Assembly (NCBI RefSeq): GCF_048771995.1
Contig: NC_133026.1
Coordinates: 98,047,501 to 98,111,500, forward strand
Source of the DNA: Taeniopygia guttata
Lineage: Eukaryota > Chordata > Aves > Passeriformes > Estrildidae
Length of the DNA: 64,000 nt
Direction: 5' to 3'
The position numbers and the translations under genes were made by a program. The notes beneath the pieces are model-generated. The model saw only the letters and a program-made list of their open reading frames with translations. It was not told the DNA's origin and did not search any database. Positions within the stretch are counted from its first letter, which is position 1. The number at the start of each line of letters is the position of its first letter. Below are positions 12,901 to 25,895 of this stretch, one piece after another.

Positions 12901-15900
12901 ACTCAACATGGTTTTGCTTCGGTGGACACTGAAATTCTGACTTTGACTGAGATATTGGTGAACAGAAGAAGAAAGTAAAATCCTTTATTTTTTCCCTGAG
13001 TATTGTTTCAGCATCTATCACAGCAGGTTTATGACCTTAGTTAGTCATACAAATATTAAACTTCATTTAACCTTACATCATTTCTAGGAATAAAAATTTC
13101 AATCAGATATTATCTCAAAAAAATTGATAGAAATCACAGTCCATGCGACACTTCAAACAGTTTTTAAACTACTTTGGGTGAAAATATGACACAAATTTGC
13201 TTTTGTTGTGGGGGCAATATTAAAAGTTTTGCCTGAGTCTAAATTATACTTTTCTTTTTTAGTCATTGATGAGGATAAGCAAAGTTTTTGAGAGTAGGAA
13301 TGCCTTTTTCCAGATACTCTCTGATTAAAGAAAGGTATTTTTAAAGGAATGGTTTGGGAGTGGAATGTTTAAACATACACACAATTTTAGAAAATATGTG
13401 TTCACATATGAAAAGAGTTTGCAACACTCCACTGTGGCTTCAAATGAGATTTTCTTCTGATTTCCAGGAAATCCTTATGCTGATTTCTTCTTTCGTTGTG
13501 TTTGATCAGATATATAAGGCTTTACATAAAGATTCCATTACAATCTTGTGCCATATAGTGATGAGGCAAATCAAGCAATTGTATGGTTTAAGGTTTTGCA
13601 GATTTTATGTACCATAGGGAAATATTTTTTCTTTCTTTTGTGAGAAAAGGTATATTATAGTAACAAAGTAGAGACTATGCTATGTAGACTTTTTTTAATT
13701 CCCTTCATGTAGAAAATAGATTATATTGTATAGTGAGATTCCCCTAGTTCAAAGAACAAAAGTTAAGGAAGAAAACTATTAAAAATAATCAGTAAACAAT
13801 AAAAGATATTTTTAGCTGCATTAAAAATGAACTGAAGAATAACTATTGGAATAGAAGGAATCATTCTGGGGTGAAAATATATCTTAGGATGTATTTGAAA
13901 AACTTAGAAGTAGATCTGTCAAACTTAAGGATGGCATAGTTAAGAAAGTAATTTTTAGAGCTTGGTGTCTTGTAGAATTTCCTGTTTCTGTCAAATAAAT
14001 AGACATTTCTATCTTTAGCAATGTAGTTTTAGAGGTACAGACCAGTGAAAATATACTTGACCCCTTCTATTGCTAATGAAGTGAAGACAGTGATGCCTCA
14101 AAGCAGTATTACCCTATATAGATTCTAAAGTAGACCAAAAAAATCTATATTTAAAAAATTAAAATCAGTCACATGATGGACTGCAACCAAGAATTTAATA
14201 CTATATTTTATATATGTAACTGTGTTCACTTTTCAACTCTTTAAGGATCTTAAAAGCCAGTGTAAGTGTATGCTTTATTTATATTTATTTCTTTTCCAGA
14301 ATGACAAAGTATGACCTTTCTTTATATCATACAAGAGTATTTTTCCATTAAAATATGATGATGAAATTTTATATTTTATCACATGCTTTCATCCAAAATC
14401 TCTAAAAGAAAAGAATTATAGGAAAGGGTTTTTTTATTAATTATTGCTAACACCTGAATTGTAAACAGGAAAAAAGGCTTAGAAAATACCTTAACTGAAA
14501 AGGTGATGAATCCTCTCTCTGCCTTTTGAAACAACAAATAAAAGAAATAGGAACTTGTTTGGTTTTTTTTTCTCCCTTAATTCTTCAAGAGTAGGAGAAA
14601 TTTCAGTTGGTAGCATCAAAATCCATGAGTCCTACTTAGCAGCCATCAGAACTAGGAGGCTTAGGAAGGCCTGTGCTATGTCTTAGTGGGAATATAACCT
14701 GGAGTAAGTACACTAAGTTTATTCTTTTAAATAAGGAATATAAGTCAGAATGTCCATTGTTTGACTCTGTTGAATTCAGTAGATTGCAAAGTGGTCCAAA
14801 CAGAGTAAGAAGTCTTTACCTTAAGTCTTTTTCAAACAGCTTAATTTTATGTAGGGATATTTTAGTAACACTCTTAAAACTGTGCACTTTTCAAGATTCT
14901 TGGAAAACTCAGTTTGAAATAAAATTATTCCATTGGCATATGGTAGAAGGAAAGACATGTTATTCCACTGTAAGATGGGAGTGATGGCAATGTTTGACCT
15001 ATTTTTTATCTAGGATTTGTGGCCTCTAGTTAGATACTGAAGCTCTTCAGAAAGTTCAATAAATAAGTATTGGAAGTCTTTTTAAAGGACTATTCTGATT
15101 AATTTGCCCAAATAATTTCATTACCTTTCCAGGACAGAGAAAACATTTTTTATGTTTTATAGTATTTAGTCAGTAGAATATACTTTATGCCATCCAGCTA
15201 TGCAACATAAATAAGACTCAACAAAAGAATTTGAATCAGATTACAAACTGTAAAAACCTATAGTCATGGTAATTTTTGGTGATCATTATATAGTGTGCAT
15301 ATTACACACACCTGTATATGTATGCGATAGTAATATCTGTCACCAAACAGGGGATTTCCACCTTCCTTTCTTACTGCAACAATACAATCAGCAGGTAAGC
15401 ACGTAGAATGTAACAACAAAATTAAATAAGAACTGTGCAAGAGAAAACATATATATGTGCAAGAGTTTTCATGGTGTCAGAATAAAGCATGTTTTTTTTC
15501 TGTAGAAAGCACATCGAAGAAATAACATAGTTTCCTCCTAGTGGAGGTCTTTGGGTTTTTTACAGATACAGAAGGTAGAAAAACAAGGTAATTGGGTTGT
15601 ATGCTCTAAACCACATTTAAATCTCTTGTGAATGTTATGTGTTAAAATCAGCATTTTTGACATCTTAATCCAGATGCATGAATTATCTTCCCACAAAGAA
15701 AAAGGAGATTAATGAAAAACTGCTCTTTCAGAACCTTTCTGATTTAATACCTGCTTATATTCTGCAGCATATCTTGTTCTCATTAAACTGTATACACATG
15801 GTTCTTTTTTTTTCCTTATTTTTTAATATTTTTATTGAAAATCTTACATGTATGACTAAAAGTCAGGGACGATATCTTTCAGTTCCATTACAAAATCTGT

Positions 15901-15901
15901 C

Positions 15902-15941
15902 ATATATATATATATATATATATATGCCTATATATATATAT
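15902..15941. repeat. TA dinucleotide repeat
   Basis: Twelve AT units, a GCC interruption, then about six more TA units. It can fold into a hairpin and is probably length-variable. Confidence 0.95.
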
Positions 15942-17558
15942 TTCATACAACTAGAAGCAAATCTACTGAATTATGAAACAATGATTGTCTATTAACATGT
16001 AACTCAAATTAAGTGTGTTGCAGATGGCTAAAATTATTTTTCTTTTCTGTTGGAGCTGAAGGCCACTTTCACATAATTAATTGATAATGCTGGGCTGCAA
16101 AAATTACAGAGCCTTAATGACAATTTCCCATCCCCCAGCCTCACATCACTCATACATTAGGATTTGAGTACAAGGATCCTTCTCCAGAAAGAAGTACTTT
16201 TACAGTGTGCATCATCCTCTGCGGAGCACCTTCTGTTCACAAATACAGTTCTGTAAGCAATTCTGTGTATCTCTCAGTAATTGCAGACAGGTCAAGTCAT
16301 TTCAAGTTAGGTACAAGCAAAAAATTTGCAGGAAGGGACTCTAATTTAGGAACTAATCTACATTTTATCTAAAACAAAAAAAAAAAATCTGAAGTAATGC
16401 CTAAACTAACTATTTTACTTATATACTAATATATGTCTTATTATCTAGTAATAAATCATGAAAGATGAAGTATAAATATTGTCAGAATCATAAAAAAGTT
16501 GTCTTATTCTAAGAAATCCTACTTCAAAATCATACAGTATGTTAACCAACAATAGTTGTCCTTCTGTTTTGGCACTCCTGAACCAGCATAGAAATTACGT
16601 GTAGTGATTTAACACCTTGGGGAAATAATACTTATGTGCAACAGGGTATAAAGATGACCTCTGAAGTTAATAGTATTACATTGCTTAACATAAGAAAGAA
16701 ATAGAAAACATCTTTTACTATGATTCATCTGCAGCAAAAGAGAAGGGAAGAGCAAGGTGTTTACAGTCTTTGAAACATATATCACGTAGAAGATTAAATC
16801 TTGCATTAAAGACACTCCCAGCTACCTCTGCAGTCTTCTTTCAAAAAATTCAATGTACAAATTTCTTCTTTAAGTGTCTCAGACTTTATAATGGCTCAGA
16901 AGAGCAATTACACATCCTTGGAGCTGCTCTCCTTTCTGTGGGATGAATGGTGGGTGGCCTTGTTTACTGTAATTTCTCCACTTCCATACTTCATTTCCTA
17001 CATTTATCTGAGACTGGAGAAAAATCAGCATGTTCTGACAAGTCTAAAACCATGAGGCAGTAAAATGGACCTGAATTCAGTGGAGATTGTAGTTCCAAAA
17101 TAAATATAACACTTTATGTCAAACAATAATAAAAAAGGATAAATTCTCCTGTACAAATCAGAAGAGAGAATAAAAAATAGCAAATAGATAGCAACACCTT
17201 TTCTATACCTACATGGGCATCACAAAGCTTCTCATCCATAAGACTACACCTCCATATTTATCATTATATGTGGATTTTAAGCTACTTTGTAAGTTGATGA
17301 TACTCTGGAATTCTTAATACAAACAATAATTTCTCAAAAGCTACCCAGAAAATTACAGAGATTTCTAATTAAATAGCTCTGAGAACAAACAGGGAGAAAC
17401 ACAAAAAATCATTTCTTGGGTTTTTGTTAGTTTTCATCAGTCCTTCTACTTTTGTTCTAGTTAACTTTATGCATACAGTAAAGAAAATTTGCTTAAAAAA
17501 CCCTTGCCTGTGTAAATACAATGTACTATAATATTGTATTGAGTTACATATTTGAAAT

Positions 17559-17564
17559 TTTATT
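17559..17564 (-). terminator. candidate polyadenylation hexamer for CDH7
   Basis: TTTATT on the plus strand reads AATAAA on the transcript strand. It is the first canonical hexamer downstream of the CDH7 stop, about 390 bases into the 3' UTR. An ATTAAA variant lies nearer, at about 17911-17916. In DNA this AT-rich such hexamers are common by chance, and CDH7 3' UTRs may be much longer, so this is only a candidate. Confidence 0.25.
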
Positions 17565-17951
17565 TCTTCTTAAAACAGAGACTCTGTATTCTCAATATAG
17601 CAATAATGCGAAGGCATCTACAGAGTATCACCAGCTCACTGAGGTTACTGTATAACATACTCTTGAAAGTGAGTTGCCTCTGCAGGTATGTGAGGGTTGC
17701 TATCTATTTGAACGCGGCTGAGCATTTCATTTTATCAAAAAATGCCACCAAATGCTCATATTCTGTGTGGTCAGTGCAGTCCCTAGGACAAGTCTAATGA
17801 AGGTATGTTCCATCAAGGCAAAAAAAACCAAAAAAAAACCAACAACCTAAAATTTTAAAAATGGGAAAATATTTACAACTTTCCTCAGTCTGTTAGGTTG
17901 AGTTTTCTGTTTTAATATTCTTCAGTGCATTTTCAGAGAAAGGTTCCAAGG

Positions 17952-18445
17952 CTAGGAGTATAAGCATTCTGGTCCGGTCCCATACATATCTGCAAGCCTT
18001 TTAAAACGAGGGCCCCAGTCACTGAGGTAATCGTAGTTCTGGTCAGAGTTTGAGCTGATGGAATCTAAAGAACTGAGTGACTCTGCCACTGAGCCATTCC
18101 CCTCAAATGCATACGTCTGCAGGGAGTCATAGGGTGGCGCGCAGGGGTCCACGTCAGCTTCTTTTAGTCTTTCCCAGATAAATTCCCTAAAAATGACATT
18201 ATCTGGGATACTTTTAAAAGTCGGTCTGCTCAAGAACTGAATCTCAGGTGTCACATCCCTTCTGGTCTTGGTGTCTCGCATGATGTTGAGGTTCCTCAAG
18301 GCAGCCATGTCAAAAGCCTCTGTGTCTTCTTCTCCACCACCCTCATCATCGTACCTGACAATGTTTTCTCTGATATCTCTCTCTTCATCAAAAATGAGGG
18401 GCTCTTTTTTCCGTCGCCTCATGGTGACAATCAGCAAGACAAGAA
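17952..18445 (-). CDS. CDH7: CDH7 last coding exon: end of TM helix, cytoplasmic tail, stop
   Basis: The acceptor is CTTTGTTCCAG; coding sequence runs 494 bp to a TAG at 17952-17954. It encodes about residues 622-785: the rest of the helix (VLVLLIVTM), the basic stop-transfer RRRKK, the juxtamembrane p120-catenin region ([20 protein letters not shown]), and the beta-catenin-binding region ([20 protein letters not shown], then [16 protein letters not shown]). The serine cluster is where CK2/GSK3-type phosphorylation strengthens beta-catenin binding in classical cadherins. The protein ends GTGPECLYS; human CDH7 as remembered ends GTGQESLYS. The tail is uninterrupted, so the gene looks functional. 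Confidence 0.98.
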
Positions 18446-21400
18446 CTGGAACAAAGAAAAGTTAGAGTTTTATCAGTGCTGAAGTTTTCTCGTGTTTTTC
18501 CAAATGTTGGAAGTAGTCATTAATTTATATGGCAGAGACCCAAGTAAATAGCAAGAAATGTATGCAGCTAGATGTGAAATCTAGCAGATTATGAAATAAC
18601 TTTTAAACCAAAAGCTTTCTAGACCCTAAAGAATCTATTTCCCAAATCATTTGGGATTAACATCTTCATCTGTAATTCTAACATCCTATATTGTTTGCTA
18701 AACATAAATTTCAATACAGGTTCAGTCTAACTGATAATCTCACAGCCAAGAAATAATAATAATTTTTAAAAAATAAAAATACCTTTTCCTGAACTCTTAA
18801 ATGCCCAAGTGAAAAATGCACATTCATAAATTGACGGAATAGAATTTAAAAACCATGATTTGGAAAGTGACTGATTTAAAGCATAGACCAATATCTGCTG
18901 AATAAAAACAGTTTAAAAATTTTATATTGGAGAACATCGAATTTTTAAGCAATGTGTAAAAAGCTACTGCTATATGAGATCTCACTTTCATGAAAAGTGC
19001 AAAGTACTGCACTTGAGATTCATGCCTTACATCTAATGAGAACTGCTAGGGCTAGAGTTTACTGGATGAACCAGTACTAGAAATGTAATTAGTTATTTAA
19101 TTTTAACCCTTAAAGTTTCTTTCTGCTTGAAAGCTAATAATAAGCTGCAGTGGAAGCCAAAAGCACTGAAAAAAAAAAAAAATAACTCAGGGCTCCTCTT
19201 GTTCTAATACAGTTTTGGTAGGGAAACATCACTGGTGACACACAAAATATGGAACCAATGCTATGAATATTGCGTCCATCTGTGAGACATGATGGAGTGT
19301 GAATCATCCTCATGGAAAATAATTAATACTATATTGTGGCATCTGGATAACATTTGCTGAGTTAATGACACTCCTAGGAAATCATAGGCATCACTATGGT
19401 TGCAAAAATAACAGTATGTTGAAAAGTGTCATTCCACATTTAATTAATCTCTTATGATTTTATGATTATTTTTAATGTTAAGATTATGTGATTATATGCA
19501 TTGATAGCATTTTCAATGTTTACTTACAATCCCAATTAAATGCTGTAGAAACATAGGAAAAAGCAAAAGCTAAAAGGTGATAGAGATAAAATTAAGCTTG
19601 AGGTTCCCTAGGTAGTCTCAAAAGTGGCCTCCAAAAATTGCATGATGCAGGATTACCATTCTTGAAAGCCTTTTCATGGAGTGATCTTAAAATCAGTATC
19701 AATCTAGTCATTGCGAGGAATGATTTAATATTAGGATCACTTGGCTAGAATAAACCAGTACATTATACAAGAAAGAAAGAACAAATATATGTCTACAGAT
19801 GTTATAGTAATATTTGAAATTTTCTAAAGCCAGAAATGCCTTTCTGCACTATTTTTATTTCTCTTTGGAGCCCCACATGTCTAAAAATAAAGCTGCAAAT
19901 ACATTTTTTCCCCTAAAATTTTCCACCAATATTTTCACAACAATTCTTTCTTCTTTTCTCATATATCCAATAATCACATCTACTAATAGATGTCTCATGA
20001 CTATATTAACTATGTAATCAACATCACCCTTTCACATGTTTTGCCCCTGGCAACTACCTGATTCATCCTTTATGTATTGAATTCAGAAGCCACTAGTTTG
20101 GGGCATTTTGCTTTGAACTATATTTACATATGCAGTTTAATAATATGAAATATTGACCTTTAGAGTGACATTTGTGAAATTTCAAAACATTCTGATATTT
20201 GTATAATAAGCTGCAAATTATACGGCAGAGAACATAAAATTGTCATCAGATACAATTGCACTCCACTCCTAATGTTTTTCCTTGTTGTAAAAAATATTTT
20301 AAAGTAAAATTACCTTTCTGACAGTACAAATAGATATTTCAAACAAGATTTATATTGACATAAGTTCTTAATTATTGTTTTTAACATTTACTGACACATA
20401 TTTATTGCCATATAAGTAAGCATCTTATCATTTACTTTACTCAATAAATGCATTTTTACTCTACTGTCCCTCTTAACATACTTCATGTTGAAAGTTAAAG
20501 ACATGCTAATAAGTGTAAAATAATAAACTTAGTCGGAAGGTCTGCCTAAAGGTACAATACAATGAATGTTTTAGATAGTGTTCCTTCCACCTCTCACATT
20601 TGCTTGAAGCCAAGAAAAATATGGAGTCTTTCTAAAGGTTAAATATTTTAGCATTTAGATAACTTTATAAGATTATTAATTTCTAGCCTTTCCAGCAGCC
20701 ATGAACAATAAAGTTTAACCTCTAAATGAACAAAGCTGTAGCTGCATTGCAGGAGCTGCAGAAATGAATACAAACCTTAAACAATTTTCACTGCTATTTA
20801 AATCAAATGCAAATACTTTCAAAGGTTTTTCATTTCTCATTAAGTCACGTTGGGCTTTTATTTCCAACATTTATGACAAAAACAGACAATAAGTAATTAA
20901 GGACTGTCTGAACTTCTAAAAACTTAATTTCATGATTCTTAGAAAAGAAATAATACAGTGGAAAACCTTTAGGCACAAATGTGTTGCACATTGAGGGCAC
21001 TAGATTGGCTTCATACAGATACACCTAACTCATACTAAGGAGATGAAATGACAATGCAGATTTCATATGGGATTTAACAAATAAATCAATAGATATTTTA
21101 AGCTGCTAATTATAAAGTCTTAGTAACCAGAATTAACAAAGACTGATTTAAACTAACCTTTTAATTCTCCTAATTTACCTAAATTTTTAGAAATATTGAT
21201 TTCCTTTAATAGACACAGTAGCCAAGCAAAAAAAATTGTCTTTGTATTAGCTGCGGTAATACACAGTTTTGTCCTTGTGTCTAACATACATTTAATGTTT
21301 GTAGTTTCAGTATACCCAAATTAGTCTTTCAACAAACACCTTTGAGTGCACGAGGGGATTTTTGCTTTGCCACTTTTCGGTGTGCTTTCTGGAATTACCA

Positions 21401-24400
21401 TGAAATTTCCATTTTGGTATGATCTGGTAATAAGTCAGGTTTTGTTCACCCGAACATATTTCTCTGGTTTAGTATTAATTTTTCCTTTTGTACTCAAGGC
21501 AACTGCAACAAAATTGTAAGGGAGCCATAAAGTCGTGAGAGGCCCTGAGGGAGAAGACTACATGGAGAGCTATACAGAAAGGCACAGAGCTAAATCACAT
21601 GCATTACCATGAATTGTATACGCTACACCCCTAAGCCAGGAATTTACTATAGCAATAAACCACATCAGCTGCGAGCAGATCTGCACACTGGTTTATGCCT
21701 TAGGTGTGTCATGATTCATAAAGCTGCTGATTGGACATCCCCAGCCATCTAAGCAGTACGCTAATAACCTATTTAGTTATACCTTGCAGTTGCCAGTACA
21801 GTCACATCAGGCTTGGAGATTACAGAGGCCAAGACTCAGGAAACTTGAATTTAATTCCCACTTAACAAACTTCACCCATACCTATTGTTTAATCAGTTTG
21901 GCCTGATATTTGCAAAGTCACTGTAACCTTTAAATGTCCACACTGAGTGACCCTAATCAGCTCCCTAACTTTCAGAAAACAGCTGCTGCATTTAATATTC
22001 AACCATCTTCTGGAAGTGTTTCTTTGGGTACCCCTAGTTAAATGTTTTCCCCCAGTTACACATTTATCGCTTTTAAAACTGCAAGGCCAAACCCTACACA
22101 TATAACATAGTCACATTCTGTACATGTTATACCTATTTAGAGAATAGGTAGACTAGAATCTGCTTCTCCTTGTTTACAAATCGCAGTTCAGTTATGTGTT
22201 CTGATTTAATTTGGGTTTTGCAAGTATTTTTATAAGGATAACAAATTTTATGTCTTTCAACTGAAAAAAAATTTAAAGCTGTATTTTCAAGTTTTATTAA
22301 CATATTATCCCTGTAAACTCTAATGCCACACCAATAGGAAGCTTTCTTCAGCCATCCTAAAAAAATAGGAGACACTAATAGATTACATTCAGAAGTATGA
22401 AAGACAAAAATTATGAAAAATATTACGCCAATATAGCTTTCCATTGCATCAGTACAAAGAAAATACTTAACCTCTCAAATGTGATTACGTTATCTACAGG
22501 TGAATATTCTGTTTGTGTGATTTTATGTAAACATTTTATGCCAAACAGTTGTTACAAAAGCAATTACTGTTTCTGGAAGATGCTAACTGAAAAACAAATT
22601 ACCTTCAATTAAATTACCATCTAATTTTCAGAAAAGTTAAAGAAATTTTACTTGCTTTCCTCAAAATTATGTGTAGTTCAAAATTCATCAAACTGCCTTT
22701 TCATATGCTTTTGAGGAGTTTTTAGATTTTTTTTTCTTTCTGTAAAACTTAGCCTCACTGCATAATTGGAAAGCTGTTTTGAGTAATTTAAAAAGTACTG
22801 GCATTTTCTTGTGAAATATAATTTACAATTTAATCTCCATCAGTCAGTCTGAAGATAGAAAGAGATTTTTTTTTAATGCTTTTAGCTTTTAAAAATTATT
22901 TTCATTTAAAAAAAATAGTCTATATTATATACAATTATCATAAAAGAGTGTAATTTAATAATGTTCATCTTTCTTAGAGTCAGTGAAAACTGACTTATGC
23001 TTGTGCTTATCTAAAACTGATTGGTTGCTTAAGTAAAAGTAGTAATATTAAGAAATCCCATTGAGACAATCTGGGTCTTGGTAATGACAAATGGTTATAT
23101 ATCAGCCTTAGGGATGTGCAGGGCAAGACCAAAAAGTATATCATATCAACTTTACAAAAGTAAGACCTGGTTGAGAATTCAGGACCCTGGTGCCAGAATG
23201 CATTCCATCTATGCAAATTTCATGCTTTCTATGCTTTACAACTAGCACCAACATTAAGATGACATTGATTAATGTGACTGAATTTGCACTGTGTGTTAAT
23301 CATGGGTTAGGAAAAGATATTGATCCAGTAGACTGTATCCTCTTTTCACTGATAAAGTCTTACACAAAAATGTGCATCCTTTTTTCTAGTCCTGGAAATA
23401 TTTGCCAAAAGCCGAAGCCTGTTTTTTAGGCTGTATGAGTAGATCTTCAGCATTTTTCTCAGGAATGAATGCAAAGAGCAAAAGGGCAAAAGTAAATTCC
23501 TAGCAATACCACTATGCATCTGTTCCCAGAAAACATATTCTAAGAGCAAATGAGAGAAGAAGAAAGGCTCTGAGACCAGGCAAGCAGCTGGGTTTCATTG
23601 GGCATCAGGGATGCTTAGGTACCTCTTCCTGGTGGACACTGGCTTGTAGCTGAGACTAAAACGGGATACAGTTCCAAAATACAACACTCAAAACCAGGGT
23701 TGTCATACAAACACAGCCTAACCTGCTCCTGCAGCTTTGAACTGTACTCAAAAGGAACAGTTTAGACTAGAAGTGACAGTGGCACATACAAATGTCTTTT
23801 TGGATAAACAATGTTGATGCCTTCAGACAGATGACTTTGAAAAACCAAAGTCTTTTACAAATAAAATCAGTGGTGAGGTGGTAATATGCAAGATTTTTTT
23901 ACCAAACCCTTGTTCAGAACACTTTAAAAATAATTGGAATAAAAGCTTAAGTTTGTTGGTTTATTGGTTGCATTTGACTCCTGCTGTACCGAGTAGAATA
24001 AGCAAGTTATTTGGTGCCACTCAATGATCTTCTTAAAATCCGATTACTTCTATTTAAGAAAAGTTTATGACCAGACCAAGCTGCATAGTACCTACAGCAG
24101 TTTCCTATGTAATCTTCAGAAAGTTGCTTTTCATGTACAACAAAAAATGGTGAGATTTCCTTTTGGGATCAAATGAATTGCTATGGTTACAAGACTTTTA
24201 TTCCTCAGTATATTGGACTAAAGTTTAAAGCGGGTTTTTTTTTTCACCGATACTAATGCCAGTTGATATAAGAGAATATTTTTATATCTTTTTGAACTCT
24301 AACATTTAGCTTCGTGTCCAAATAAAGTTCATTTGTGTACATAAATTGGCTAGAAATGCTACTAAAAAAATGGTATTTAAAAATGCTCATAAAAACTTTT

Positions 24401-25643
24401 GGCAATAATTCCCTTCCATTTCTTAAATCTAGGCCTAACCACCATGTGTTGAGTGAGAATAAAGTCTTATGGTGTTAGATTTTTTTCTGTCACGGAGATG
24501 GAAAACTTTAAAAATGCCATCTCCTATATATATATAGCTACTGAGTAAGTTGGTTGCAGAGATAGTGATCTTTATTACTCTGTAAAAAAAAGTATGCAGC
24601 AGGTTTTTCATTTTGGAGTACTTTAGAAGTATTTTAGCAGAAGGAATATGTCCTTCTAATGGTTTGAAGCAACATGAATCAGAGTGTGAAAGAAGACATA
24701 TCTCTTCATGGTGGAAATAGTGCCATGGACAGAATTTTGGACACAAGTCTCTTGATTTGACCTATGCAAATTACTTTGATAACAGTGGCAGATAAAACAC
24801 CACTGGGATTATACCAGCATAAGAAGACTGGTCTTCTCCCTTTCCTTCGACTGGTATGTACAGATAGGTAATAGAAAATCTTTTAATTGACAGTAACACT
24901 GATGAAAATTCTTGTGTGCTGAAGCAGGTACCCTGTTAACATAAGACTTTTCAGACAAAAACCAAAAGTTCACTTTTGTTCACCTTATCCTTCATCTTTA
25001 TTTCTTGATTGGACCCTTTACTGTCCCATTTACTGTTTAATGACTAGGTATTACATGAGAAATGATAAGCAAACTGGGATGTTAACACCACTCTACTCTT
25101 TTCCACTGCCTTTTATCTAGTTGCAGTTTCACTGCTCAGCATAAAATCCAGCTGTGCTACCATTTGCAGAAGTAACAAAAGATCAGTCTGCAAATGATGT
25201 CAATTAATTATGATTCTCATGAGTAAGTTGCATCTGTTGTACTTTCTGAATATCTTTTGTCCTATGCAAATCAGTAAATATTTAAAAACAGTTATGCCTG
25301 TGGAAAAGGGATGCACTGCTACTGGTTATATGGTGAGTATGTTAAACCAAATGCTTTCATAAACTGCATTGTCTATTTCTTAGATATTACATTTGATGCA
25401 AGTAATGTTTTTTGCTTTCACTGTTATTTCTTATATCTTGATATAGAAACAAAATATCTAAATTGATAATCCAAATCTAAAGGGTTTTTTTTGTGCTAAT
25501 GATACAAAACACTGTTCTTTCTTGAATACTATCTGTGCCTGTTCACAGAAATCAGGGCAGAGGGGGATGTCGAAGCTTATATGAATGCATCTTTTGCTAG
25601 GATGCATTGAATGGAAAATAAGGATAAGAGAAAGAAGACATAC
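18446..25643 (-). other. CDH7: CDH7 intron i/last exon (7,198 bp)
   Basis: Intron between the transmembrane exon and the last exon, with GT donor and CAG acceptor. No open frame in it has protein motifs and no transposon is recognised. It is AT-rich throughout, with A-runs near 19168-19181 and T-runs near 22727 and 24234. Confidence 0.85.
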
Positions 25644-25895
25644 CTAGCAGTGTCAAGACACAAGCCAATATTGCTATCAGGGCTCCAGTGCTGAGTCCTG
25701 CAGGCAAGATATATGCTTCTGCATTGCATGTCTGAGCAATACCATCTGCATCACAATCACAGACCCTGATGGTGAGAGTATTAGTGCTACTAAGTGAAGG
25801 AGATCCACTGTCCACTATGAATATTGGCAAGTAGAAAACAGATTGTTCCTGTCTTCGAAACCCATTTCTTTTGGTTAATACTGTCGCAGTATTAT
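25644..25895 (-). CDS. CDH7: CDH7 exon i: membrane-proximal EC5 and most of the transmembrane helix
   Basis: This 252-bp exon has acceptor CCTTTATCTAG and donor GTATGTCTTC. It encodes about residues 538-621. It starts DNTATVLTKRNGFRRQEQS, passes through LPIFIVDSGSPSLSSTNTL, then the cysteine-rich EC5 segment VCDCDADGIAQTCNAEAY, and ends in the helix LSTGALIAILACVLTLL. Clustered cysteines in EC5 are usual for classical cadherins. The transmembrane helix is split between this exon and the last. Reading through the donor adds GMSSFSYPYFPFNAS and then a stop at 25597-25599, which would leave an incomplete hydrophobic segment and no cytoplasmic tail. Confidence 0.97.

Larger units (their letters stand above)
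6785..17951. other. CDH7 3' UTR and downstream DNA, no further gene seen
   Basis: This stretch begins immediately past the CDH7 stop codon. An unknown part of it is 3' UTR. No cadherin-like or other recognisable exon is visible on either strand, and open frames are short and without family motifs. In human, CDH19 is the neighbour on this side and is convergent with CDH7 (from memory); none of its exons is recognisable here. It contains a possible MIR-like remnant near 9940, a 41-bp-period duplication near 9440 and a TA repeat near 15920. The rest is AT-rich unique-looking sequence. Confidence 0.6.

Noticed and set aside
15678..15995. 105-codon open frame with an isoleucine/tyrosine repeat
   Set aside because: The repeat is the translated TA microsatellite; no other sign of coding.
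1..17951. Search for CDH19 exons, expected as the convergent neighbour
   Set aside because: No cadherin motif (LDRE, DxNDNxP or a catenin-binding tail) appears in any frame of either strand.
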